From the NCBI GenBank assembly GCA_011947345.1, contig JAAVTG010000094.1, forward strand, positions 124,001 through 188,000: a stretch of DNA of 64,000 nt, written 5' to 3'. The notes under the pieces were generated by a model that did no database searches, was not told the origin of the DNA, and was given only the letters and a program-made list of their open reading frames with translations. The stretch comes from Phytophthora quininea (Eukaryota; Oomycota; Peronosporomycetes; Peronosporales; Peronosporaceae). A program made the translations under genes and the position numbers. How positions within the stretch are numbered: position 1 is the first letter of the stretch; the number at the start of each line of letters is the position of its first letter. Positions 10,324 to 19,610 of this stretch are shown one piece after another.

Positions 10324-12433
10324 TCATAATGCGATAAAACGCGGTGTCTCGCAAATTGGGGAGCTTTTCAAATGTTCTTCCGCGCTCTCTTGGGTAAAGT
10401 AGCTTTGCTGCATCATCGACGTTACAACTAAGTGAACCTTGGCGTTAGTACGGACATGTTCCAAAATCTGTTTGAGATCGTCAAGCTGTACGTGATCTTT
10501 GCATTCTCCTGTCAGGGGTCCTTGAGCAGTACAGAATTCCATTCTTTCACTGGTGCTGGTCCGTCTCAAGTTGTCAAAATTGGCAGCACTGCCTTCCCAA
10601 GCTTGCAAGAACCATGCCGGCCACTCTTCATTTGGAGCTGTCAAGAACGGGACTGCAAAGGCGCTCAGGTTAAGACTGCTTGCCGCTGGGGGACCTTGTA
10701 CTTCGCGAGATGTTCGCCACGTCGGATTTCTTCCATCGGCTACACCCAATTCTCCAAGAAGTGCGGCTAAAAACCTCGGAAATCCCGTGCCATAAAATCC
10801 ATTGACGTGACTTGCGACGACGACGGCAGCTGTGACCATAACGGCGAGCCGCATGCCACAATTTGATAGCAGGGTGATGTCGTCGAGCTTTCGAATGAAT
10901 GAGTCATCAGTTAGTAGCTCGAAGACGGGTTTCTCCAGCGGATGGAACTGCGAACCTCCAGTCAAAAACAGGTGCAGCAGCATGTCTTCTTTGGCGATGG
11001 AAACACACAGCGGCACTGCCAGACCTCGTCACCACATAATAATCTTCCCGAGTCCAGCTCCAGCTCAAATGGATCTTCTTCTGAAAGGCGAGCATAGTGA
11101 TTGTTGATCAGGTAGGCTGTGCCGTCCACAGCTTCCCAACTGTGGTTCAATAACAGTCCAAGCTGGCCCACTTCAAAATCGGCACGCCTTGCTTTCAGTC
11201 CTCGGATCTGCGGTGCCAGATCGCCTGCCATCTCGCTAAGATACTCCAGTAAATTGTTCGTATCCTCGCCTCCTTCATAAGGCAGTCTGCGCATATAATC
11301 CAGAGCCCCTTCGCAAACAACGGTCTGCTGTAGAATTTGCGATAGCACTGCAGGGAGGTTTAACTCCACCAGGTCCTCCCAAATATCAACTGGCGGCAAT
11401 GACGGAACTACAGTAGCCCACGGGTATCGCGAATGTATCGAGTCAGAGTTTCTCGGTCGATCGCCAGCACCAAATAGACCTCGCGCAGTTGCGTTCGTCG
11501 AACTGATAAAGACTGGAACACCAAAAGACAGGAATGCATTTCGCATCAGCCGAAGCTTTTTTCTCGGTCCGCCCCACCATAACGCAGAGGCGGAAACCCG
11601 TCGAGGAAGAAAGCAAAAGGTTTCTGGCGATTCTTGATAGCGTTCCACACATCCGAGCGAGTGGCGATTCTGGCGACCGCATCACCACGCAAAAGAGCAA
11701 CCATAAACCCATACACTTGCAGGATTATTTTGCTTTTGATCTCAGTGACAGAGCCTTCCTCCAAAAGCGCCATATCGTTACGGATACACGACAAAAACGT
11801 ATCTGTGCGATACCCGTAGGGCTCGTAGACAGCCTGTTCAACGTCGCCAGCAGCGATACAGCAAAGTGTGTAAAGCACGTCAAAATGCCCACTAGCTTGG
11901 AGGTTGTACGCCATCTGCGTCTCCCCATGCCCGACGAATTCTCCAGGACGACGAAAGCTTCGCGTTTGGCGGTTGTTTCCAGAGCTGTCTCCAGACTCTT
12001 CACAATGGGGTGGTCTTTCAGACGACTCGCAATCATGTTAACGTGGTTTAGATTCTCGAGACTATCAGGGTCAATGGCGATACTGCCCAACAGTGGAGCC
12101 ACCACCAATACATGAAGTGTTCCTCCACGAGGAGGGGTCGGTCCAAAGGCATTGCCAAGTTCCAGCTCGGTGTCAAGTTTCTCGGACTGGTTCAGTACTG
12201 CAGCCACTGGATCTGGGACTTGTCCCCTCTCAAACTGGCTGGTCTGGAAGTGATTGCCCCTGGTGAGCCATGTATTGTTCGTCTGAGTGGAGTACAGATT
12301 CGTCAATCTCCCGCAGTCGGATATCCAGTCGTCTTTTGATCCTGTACTGCAGGTTACTTATCGGCTGGCCTGCATCAATGTCGATATCAAACACAGGGAA
12401 TGGAGTGCCCACCAGCGCGCAGAACAACTTCAT
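10324..12433 (-). pseudogene. Crinkler (CRN) effector pseudogene with NTPase-like C-terminal domain
   Basis: Crinklers are oomycete effectors with a ubiquitin-like N-terminal 'LFLAK' header and variable C-terminal domains that act in host nuclei. On the minus strand the ATG at 12433 begins KLFCALVGTPFPVFDIDID, the standard CRN opening. The LFLAK position reads LYSTQTNNTWL, followed by ERGQVPD, and the header ends with HVLVVAP, the classic HVLVVxP boundary. Beyond it lie a Walker A-like SSGMG, continuing in the next frame with a K-T-like segment before AYNLQASG, a Walker B-like FAFFLDGFPP and a VPVFISSTNAT strand, consistent with the P-loop NTPase module reported in CRN effectors. At least four one-base frame changes (about 12310, 11920, 11610 and 11010) divide the gene. 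I call it a pseudogene. Confidence 0.75.
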
Positions 12434-12620
12434 GGCCAGCCAGCAAATACGTTTGTGGGCTCGATCCATCAAACTTCAACTTTTCTAACGGTTACTTCAG
12501 AAATAATACTCAAACCCTATATAATTTCAGCACTTTTATTTGGCGCCAATCGGAAAGTTACTGGCGCCAAGTCCAAACCTGTCAACTTGGCCGCGCTGTA
12601 TCGCCAGCCCCAGGTCGCTG

Positions 12621-15600
12621 ATGGAGCCTGCAGCACGCTCTGCATCTGCGCGAGACGCTGGCGCACTGGACGATTCTTTTGGCGACGCTGACGACTCATT
12701 CCAAGCCGAGCACGACAGCTTTGCGACCAGCCAGCAATGCAGCGCCGACCCCAACGCCTTCCGGGGCTTTCATGTGCCTCCCAGCGCCGAGAATTTCACA
12801 CTGGAGACTTGCGACGTAACACAAATTAAGAAGAAGCAGAAGACGCTCAAGCTGGTGCTGGATCTGGACGCTCGAGACGAGTCCAAGACCAGAGGAGCAG
12901 ATTTCCAACTGCTGACGTCGTCCCAGAGCCAGTCGAGCGACAGCCAAGTGGAGATGAGGAACCAGTTCAGTGAACTGTTTGCTAAAGACACACAGGACGA
13001 GGAGACTGCGGTGCAGAGGAGAACAGAGCAAAGTTCTCCTTTAAAGAGGAAGAGGGAGCAGGAGATGAAGAGAGACAGATCCCCCAGTCCTCCACCGAGT
13101 CTGTTGAAAAGATGGACAAGGCCTGGAGAGCCAAGAAGCAGGAGAAGAAGAGTGGTGCAAATGGAGAAAGCTCACATGCCATTGGAGGCTCAGAATACAG
13201 TGAGGACCTGGCACCTCACATCTTTAAGGAGATTTTACGACTCCAGTTTCATCGCTAGATGCTGAAAAGAGACGACTACTGTTAGAGAGACGGACGTCGT
13301 GTTGAGTGATAAGAGAGCGATCGAGAGACGGATTACGACGATGAACTGGAGTGTACACAGGCGCTGGATGATTATGAGCCAGAGGAGGGACATGATGGCA
13401 AGGAGAACCCTGTCAGTTACAGTGCTGTTAGTGAGGGTGTGGCTCATGATGCAGACGCGCACCCGTACTCAATGTCAGATACAGGAACGCAACCGCCGGG
13501 TGAAGACTCAACTTTCCACGTTGATGATGATGACTCTGCCAGAGATGATGCAGACATAACTCGGCTTGATGAGAGAGACTTCGATCAGGCTAGCGCCGAT
13601 CGTATTGACGGAGATGACGCGATTAGTCGAGATGAATCGCAAATTAAAGTGAGTGACAACAATATTGAGTATTTGACACCTCGAGCAACTATTCAACGCG
13701 TGGAAAATGATGCTGGCGATGGAGAAACCAACGGCGTTGGTGTTGAGCAAATTGACGACGACCGAGATGAGTGCATGCCAACTCAACCTAGCGAAGATCA
13801 AATCAGAAACGAACCCGCAGCGGAGCCACATTCACCGTCTGACCAAAATGGCGACGAAGGCGCTTCGTCAAGCAAGCAAACAAGCGGTACCGATTCCCAG
13901 GCTAAAGCGATTCGCACGCTTGAATTTTCCTTCGCGTCGACCGGATCACAGGACAACGATCAGGCAGAAGCCAGCGCCGAGTCACTTCCGTCAAAGACGT
14001 TGTCTAGACTCGACAAATCGAGCCCATTTGAGTCGTCCATGAGTCCTGTATGTCCATCTATACCAACACCAGTAGACGGTTTAGAAGCGCTACGAAGGAA
14101 AACAGTTTCTACCAAACAAGGAGAGCTTTCTGTGTCTAGGCCGACAGAGAAGAAGGAAAAAGTCCTCCTCAGTCAGCCGAGCAACACGCTCAGCTCAACG
14201 CCACCCCCAACACGAAGCGAAGGAAATGCGGAATCTTTTCTCCTGATCGCGGTTTGTTTTCGACAGAAAGTAGCCCAATGACCCCGCAGCAACCTTTACG
14301 ACGCTCCACCCGATCCACTCAGTCGACACCTTCGTCAACCCCCACGATTCGAACCCGTGCCAAGATCCTGTCGCCATTGCCGACCAATCGTGTGTATGCC
14401 TCGAGAGCCCAAACGATATTCAAGTACAAGTTTGAGTTCTGTTTGACTGGCTTTGTGAACGAAGGCGAAGAAACACTAAAAGAGCTCATCAGCGAGCATG
14501 GTGGTAAGATCCCAGAGCGATACCAAGATGTGTTGTATAAGAACAATGCCAAGGCAGTAGTCATCGGGACTCCTGTATCGTGGCGGAAGAGGAAATTTAT
14601 GCAAGCCGTCGCGTGCGGGATCCCTGTGGTCCATCCGGAGTGGATCCATGCTTGCGTCAAGGCTGGACAAGTCGTTCCATTCGATGGGTATCACGTACCA
14701 TCGGGATATTCAGTCACCACTCATAAGTTCGAGTGTCTTCCTTCGCGCAAGGTACAGGAAAACGTCATTCGATTTGATCTATCTTGTCAAACACTCCTAA
14801 CAACTTGTATCCCTGCCTTTAGCTGCGTATTTTCGAAGGCTACTCGTTCGGCATTGTCTGCAAGCCCGAAGCCAAGGAGAGAGCAGACTTGATGGCTTTT
14901 ATCTTAAAAGCGTGTGGGGCTGATGCCGTGGAAGAGGTTCGCTTGTGTTCTGTGAATGTCAGCTAATAAAACATCTAACATGTCTCGATATTCCAGAACT
15001 TGTCAGCTAAGGAGTGCACTGAAGTGGATGTTGTACTGTGCGACGAGTACACCAAGGTAATTTGTGGAGCTCCGGCGGTCTTGCCTTACACTAACATTAT
15101 TTTATCGGTGCTACTCAATGCTAGACGTGCCAATACTACAAGAAACGCGACATCCCTATCAAAGACTTCCAGTGGGTCACGGAGTGTATGATCCTTCAGG
15201 TACGTCTTAATCTGCTTTGCATTTATCGCGCCATGTCTAATCAGAGTATCAAATGACCATAGCGCTTTGTCGATCCCACCGAGCCGGTTTGTGAGCCCCA
15301 GCGTCATGGCCGTGAAAGTGTGTCCGCTGCCAGCGCTGAAATCGGCGACAAGGACAAGTAAGTATTTATTTTACCTGTTGAGAGTTTGTCGATCATAGTG
15401 TTTGCTAACTTATGACTTTCTTTTGCCAGAACAACGTTGAAGCTGTACACAGGCGAGCTCGTACTGGCAGACATTTCAGACTACGAAATCGACCACTTCC
15501 TTCTGTTCAATGTCTGCGAGATTCTTAGTATTCACGTGGCCAACCACAAGGAAGAAGGCTCGCAGCCGAAGAAGAAGGAGGAGAGCAGCCGCATCACTCT

Positions 15601-15902
15601 GAACGTCGGGGTTCTGAAACGGTGAGTCTTCATGTTGTCTGATAAACACAACGGTCGAAAGATTAACGTGTGGCTTTGATGCTTGTATGTATAGAGTGCC
15701 TAACTCCGCCGGACTGTCCAAAATGCACACGAAAGTGTTGGAGATCCCAGCCTCGCAAGTGAAAAGACGGGTTGTATCGGTCTCGAAGGAGGACTTTGAG
15801 AGTCTGGCATACCGCGACGAAAGCATCTTTTACTTCGAGAATGAGAAGAAAGACCAAGATAACGACCACGATCCTGCTCAAAGACGGTGGCTAACACAAT
15901 AA
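12621..15902 (+). CDS. Tandem-BRCT DNA-damage mediator-like protein (53BP1/Crb2 type)
   Basis: Likely nuclear DNA-damage checkpoint scaffold. The ATG at 12621 opens a long acidic, SQ/TQ-rich low-complexity N-terminus with basic clusters (PLKRKREQEMKRDRS), as in ATM/ATR targets. Two BRCT domains follow: the first spans about 14400-14750 (FEFCLTGFVNEGEETLKELI, then the signature Trp in HPEWIHACVKAG). The second spans about 14823-15260 over several exons (EGYSFGIVCKPEAKERADLM, signature Trp in DFQWVTECM). A C-terminal beta-rich module follows (TLKLYTGELVLADI, then KVLEIPASQVKRRVVSV), possibly BAH-like. Introns with clean GT..AG ends lie near 14750-14820, 14938-14996, 15058-15124, 15200-15263, 15359-15429 and 15622-15694. 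One-base frame changes appear near 13020, 13260-13330 and 14205 (beside CCCCC). It converges on the MSP gene. Confidence 0.7.
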
Positions 15903-16119
15903 ATGGCATTTCGCCAGCAAGGCTTCATCGTTTACTGCTCTGACGTTGCGGATATGAGACTATAGTCATCGAGTGATGAATAAGAGCTCCTGTGGTGAAA
16001 AATGCGTTGTGGCTTGTGAAGCTCGTAGGTTTGACGTGGACTACGCCGCCACTAAATAAAGAAGGACAGCTCGGGGTTGGAAAAATCGACAGTGTCCATC
16101 CTGTCGGCCGAGACGACAA
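15903..16119. other. Convergent 3' spacer
   Basis: About 217 bases between the stop of the BRCT gene and the stop of the minus-strand MSP gene. It must hold both 3' untranslated ends. AATAAA-like words occur (AATAAA at 15899-15904 overlapping the BRCT stop; CTAAATAAAG near 16052). No other feature seen. Confidence 0.4.
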
Positions 16120-17862
16120 TCACAACAGACTCCCGTGGGGCTGCAGATGCTGCGCCATAGGCTTCAGTGGCGTTGTTGTTGTTGTCACCGACTTCGGATT
16201 CCAAAAAGTCGGAGCGATAGTAAATGCAGACTCGTCTGAGTCGGAGTACACCGAGCCGCGGTTGCCTTCCTCCGGGCTATCTTCCGTAGAAGTGGTCGAC
16301 ATCTCCTTCATACTGTGAACCACGGAAGCCAAGCTCTGTCTGGGGCCATCCTCAACCGTGGCCGGATCTTGAGGAGCTTTGGGGCTAGTCTTCCTTTGAG
16401 CATTCGAGACGGGACTAGCTGAGCTTGCACGTCTGCCGGTGCTAGTTTCGCTTCCTTCCTCCATTTTCATTTCAACCGACAGCATCGTAGACTGGCGATC
16501 GTTCGGTGATAAGAGCGACCACAGAGAACCGATTTCGTGAGAACGCTTGCGCTCGTCAAGCTTGATCAGATCGGCATACTTCTCCGCGGAAATATTGGCG
16601 ACTTCAATGAGAAAGCCGTCCTTCTCTTCGCGTTTGGCTGGGTCAAACGATTTCGGGTCGCGCGGTGCACAGAGCGATACTGCCACTTCCGTCGCGCTGG
16701 TAGCTGCCACGAGGCCTCGACTCGGCTTCACCACGTAGCCCGACTGGTTGGATGTTCGCACCTTGAACACGAGGCAATCGCTTTGACTGGCATTCACCAC
16801 GAACAGCGAGGTACTGCCCCAGAATTTTGGTGCAGGCTTTACATCGAATGAGAGTGAGTCCTCTGGCTGAATGTGGAAGAGTAATGGGCCAGGTTCGTGT
16901 ACTGCATCATTAGGCGTGGTTACCGCAGACAGCATGGTGTCGCTCACTGCGCTATCGGCGACGCTGATGCTGGTCAGCACAGTGTCTCGCAAGTTCTCCA
17001 TTGGTGTAGTGACAAAACTCGTTCGGTTAGATGCTCGTCGAGCGTCTGATCTTCTTCGCTCGAGCATGGGGATCGGACTTTTTGGCATCGGCTCAATTGT
17101 CGTGTGGAAGCTCGCGTCGCTAACGAAGGAGCCAGTGGTGGCCCGGATCCTCTCGTTCACCGTCCTGAAAGCATCGTTTGTTGTCCTGAAAGTCTCGTTG
17201 GTCGTCCTGAACGAGTCGTTTGTGCTTCTGGAGCTTCTTCGTCGCTCCCGCATCGCTTCTTCCTGCGGCGTCAGCTGCGATCTACTGAGTCGTCGCTCAC
17301 TGCCACTTCTACTAGACCGGAACTCCCTGGAACTCGAGCTTCTGGCACTCTTGGACAACAAATTCTCGTCTGTAACGTACCCCAACGGCGGCGCCATCTC
17401 CGGGCCGGTGAATCTGCACACCATCTTATTCTCCGTGACGCAGTTCTTGGCTACGTTCTTCCAGAACGCACGTAGCGAAGAGTTTGAGTTGGGGTCCAAT
17501 GGCTCCATGGTCTGCACTTGCTCGTCTCTCTCGACACTCTGCACTAGGAAGAGCTCGGACGACTGGCGTGTCATCAGGTCGCTCGGACTCATGGCGCTCA
17601 GTCGCTCGCAGGTTCTGGTGGCTGCTGTGATGATCACTTGGGCACTGGAGCCAGGAACCACTAGGCCATGCGTAGGTCGCACCGTGAAGGCGTCTGGGTT
17701 GCGCGTTCGCACTCGGAACACGACGTCGTTGAAGGGCGACAGGTTGGTGAGCGTGAGGCAGCAGCGGCACTTGGCGCGGGGCGACTCTGGCAGCGGGAAC
17801 AGCAGCTCCCGCGACGGCTCCAGCAGCAGACTCGAGTCCACGCCCACAGACGCGGTGATCAT
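16120..17862 (-). CDS. Protein with two MSP/VAP-like domains
   Basis: One uninterrupted frame. I choose the ATG at 17862 (MITASVGVDSSLLLEPSREL) because the MSP fold starts directly after it; the frame stays open upstream to about 18099 without another ATG. The first MSP-like domain (residues about 5-150) reads LLLEPSRELLFPLP, LTNLSPFNDVVFRVRTRNPD and VRPTHGLVVPGSS. The second (about 320-450) reads SLSFDVKPAPKFWGSTSLFV, VFKVRTSNQSGYVVKPSRGL. MSP domains in VAP proteins bind FFAT motifs at ER contact sites; here no transmembrane tail is seen, so a soluble adaptor is more likely. The Ser/Arg-rich linker contains a 7-residue tandem repeat (17158-17222). The tail is Ser/Thr-rich. Confidence 0.75.
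   Translation of the reverse strand: MITASVGVDSSLLLEPSRELLFPLPESPRAKCRCCLTLTNLSPFNDVVFRVRTRNPDAFTVRPTHGLVVPGSSAQVIITAATRTCERLSAMSPSDLMTRQSSELFLVQSVERDEQVQTMEPLDPNSNSSLRAFWKNVAKNCVTENKMVCRFTGPEMAPPLGYVTDENLLSKSARSSSSREFRSSRSGSERRLSRSQLTPQEEAMRERRRSSRSTNDSFRTTNETFRTTNDAFRTVNERIRATTGSFVSDASFHTTIEPMPKSPIPMLERRRSDARRASNRTSFVTTPMENLRDTVLTSISVADSAVSDTMLSAVTTPNDAVHEPGPLLFHIQPEDSLSFDVKPAPKFWGSTSLFVVNASQSDCLVFKVRTSNQSGYVVKPSRGLVAATSATEVAVSLCAPRDPKSFDPAKREEKDGFLIEVANISAEKYADLIKLDERKRSHEIGSLWSLLSPNDRQSTMLSVEMKMEEGSETSTGRRASSASPVSNAQRKTSPKAPQDPATVEDGPRQSLASVVHSMKEMSTTSTEDSPEEGNRGSVYSDSDESAFTIAPTFWNPKSVTTTTTPLKPMAQHLQPHGSLL
17158..17222 (-). repeat. Three-unit 21-bp tandem repeat within the MSP gene
   Basis: Three near-identical 21-bp units sharing GTCCTGAA, encoding on the minus strand the heptads NDSFRTT, NETFRTT and NDAFRTV. 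The frame-preserving period means copy number can vary without breaking the protein. It sits in the disordered linker between the two MSP domains, which suggests a flexible spacer or phosphorylation array. Confidence 0.8.
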
Positions 17863-18278
17863 CTCGCTAGCTGAGCTCTTGGCGCAGTCGCTGCAGGAAT
17901 GGTGTCGCCACGATGGACGATTGCTCTCTGTTGGGACAGTGGAGCAGCCAGATGGTGACGACCGGACTGAAAATTGTGCGTGGGACGGTGCGTCAGACAC
18001 TCTATCTTCAGGAGGCACTGCTTCTCGTTGACGAGTGTGCTCGTGTGCGAGCACTTGCTTGCAATTGTTTATGCTAAGACGGTCATCTACAAGCTGCACA
18101 AGCTCCTCGCGAAAGTCTTGCCGTTGCTTCTTCTATATAGCACCATACTTCCGCAGTTACTACTACTATCGATGCACTTTTGCTCTTCAAGCAGTTTCTC
18201 TCCCCTTGTTTCTTCAGCTTGGACTCGGATGCAAGAGCCACCTCAATTGAGCTACTAGATAGTAGTGTTCGACTGCGC
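17863..18278. other. Presumed promoter / 5' region of the MSP gene
   Basis: About 400 bases upstream of the chosen MSP start. The MSP frame remains open through about 18099 without an ATG, so part of this could be coding if an upstream exon exists. A TATATA-like word occurs at about 18135 (TCTATATAGC). Nothing else recognised. Confidence 0.4.
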
Positions 18279-18404
18279 TCACGTCCCTCGAGGCCCCAGC
18301 TTGTGCAGGAACTTGGCTTTGGGGGCGACGTTCTTGGCGAAGCGTCCGCCCATATTCCTCTTGCCCGACTCGGACGAGTCGGTACTGGCCGTGGAGCTCT
18401 GCAT
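18279..18404 (-). CDS. Possible 41-residue small protein
   Basis: ATG at 18404, stop at 18279. The peptide begins MQSSTASTDSSESGKRNMGG and ends in a basic stretch (FAKNVAPKAKFLHKLGPRG). It follows the polyproline gene on the same strand by about 45 bases and could instead be a 3' exon of it, although no donor site is obvious. The composition is coding-like, but the length makes it weak. Confidence 0.25.
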   Translation of the reverse strand: MQSSTASTDSSESGKRNMGGRFAKNVAPKAKFLHKLGPRGT

Positions 18405-18449
18405 GGTAACAGCAGCCACAACACAGAGCGGCGTGAGCTTCCTCCGGTT

Positions 18450-18821
18450 CTAAAAGCCTCGGCCCGACAGTCGCTTCACCTGCCGCGCCCGCTTGAGGTG
18501 GTCAGGCCCACCGTGCCGCAGCGCGCTGAGTCTGGACGGCGTCAGGCCATGATCGCTCTTGCGCTTGACGCCGTGCTGCTCCTGTTGCCGCCGGCGCTTG
18601 TGATCGTCCTGCGCCTCCACCAGTGTCGTCTGCCACAGCTGGCTCCACACGCGCTCCGTCCTGGCGGCGTCGGTCAACTCCTCATGGAAGAGCGTCAAGA
18701 TCTCGCGAAAGTCTTTCTTGCGCTTGGGCTTCTGTGAATGGTTTGGCTGCGGACGCTTTGGCTCGTCAGCAGGAGGCGGCGGCGGAGGAGGAGGTGGAGG
18801 AAGCGGCGGCGCGTCCTCCAT
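18450..18821 (-). CDS. Polyproline-headed small basic protein
   Basis: A 123-residue frame from the ATG at 18821. The N-terminus is MEDAPP followed by a run of about a dozen prolines, then a basic stretch KRPQPNHSQKPKRKK and a predicted helix DFREILTLFHEELTDAARTE with RVWSQLWQTTLVEAQ, then a Lys/Arg-rich tail. Polyproline runs bind profilin, SH3 or WW partners. No family recognised. The promoter is in the extremely AT-rich stretch immediately upstream. The sequence is uninterrupted, and the strongly biased amino-acid order argues for a real protein. Confidence 0.5.
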   Translation of the reverse strand: MEDAPPLPPPPPPPPPPADEPKRPQPNHSQKPKRKKDFREILTLFHEELTDAARTERVWSQLWQTTLVEAQDDHKRRRQQEQHGVKRKSDHGLTPSRLSALRHGGPDHLKRARQVKRLSGRGF

Positions 18822-18825
18822 TTTT

Positions 18826-18965
18826 GATAATTTGATATGGGTTATAAAAGAATATTTTTATGTTTGCGATTTTACTATAACAATAAAACAAGTATTTAAA
18901 AATAAAATAAAATAGTAAATATAGTGAAAAATAAAAACGAGTAAAAATATAAATATTGTACATCA
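18826..18965. promoter_or_regulatory. AT-rich island upstream of the polyproline gene
   Basis: About 140 bases that are almost pure A/T with repeated AATAAAA words, unlike the mixed composition around it. Reading from the polyproline gene, this is the immediate promoter side. It could also mark the 3' end of a mobile insert, because the element-rich zone starts just beyond. Confidence 0.4.
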
Positions 18966-19220
18966 GGTGCAACCGTGATAGTTCTGTGATCTTCTGGCTC
19001 AGGGTCGTGATAAGAAGCTAGCACACTTGGCCGAAATGCGTTTCAACTTGGAACTAAACGGGGTGCATTTCCTGCAACTGTGATAGTCCCCTATCACGAA
19101 TAAACAGCGACCTTTTCACAGCCAAAACACAAGATGCCGAGAAGCCACGAAGTGTCAAGCGACGACGCTGCCGTGGCGCAATCGCTTTAGTCAAAGCAAG
19201 CAAATGCCAGCACCAAGCTC
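18966..19220. other. Spacer with short direct repeat
   Basis: A 14-base word GCAACYGTGATAGT occurs at about 18968 and again at about 19076 in the same orientation. It lies next to the Crypton-like fragment, so it may be related to that insertion, but no boundary can be proven. Otherwise nothing recognised. Confidence 0.3.
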
Positions 19221-19610
19221 ATGGAAAAGTCCCAAGTGAACGCTGTGAAGGCGCGGCTTACCGTGCACTATCCAGACGCTGTTGACGCAGGCGCAGGTGA
19301 GCCGCGTGTCCCTCTTCCAAAGGACGCGGTTCTTGCATTCTTCGGTCACATTAAAGGTCGAGCTCATGATAACATGCGCTCCAACGACTCGCCGAGTGTT
19401 TCGCTCTCTGAGGCTTACATTTAGGGTTATCGAAGTGTGCTAACGGATACGTACCATAGCAAACTATTGGAGCTGGGCCATCCTTTGGGCACTGAACCTA
19501 GGGGTGTGTTTGACGGGCACAAGAAAGTGATCAACAGCTTGAAGAAGAGAGGACTGATGAAGATTGACGAAGGCAAGCGCCGATTCAAGACCAGAGGCAC
19601 GAAGTGCTAG
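19221..19610 (+). mobile_element. Crypton-like tyrosine-recombinase element fragment
   Basis: One plus frame, broken by a single TAG at about 19422-19424, encodes KDAVLAFFGHIKGRAHDNMR, then SVSLSEAYI (stop) GYRSVLTDTYHSKLLELG and VINSLKKRGLMKIDEGKRRF. The order 'P-AV-AFF ... S---GY+S-L ... K+V---KK-G-M---EGK' matches the N-terminal region preceding the catalytic domain in oomycete Crypton-type tyrosine recombinases, as I remember them. The catalytic R..H-x-x-R..Y domain is absent: the frame stops at 19610 and non-coding sequence follows. It is a truncated, dead copy. Confidence 0.45.

Noticed and set aside
16871..18031. Long plus-strand open frame of 386 codons
   Set aside because: It is antisense to the MSP gene; its composition is the mirror of a Ser/Arg-rich protein and shows no domain.
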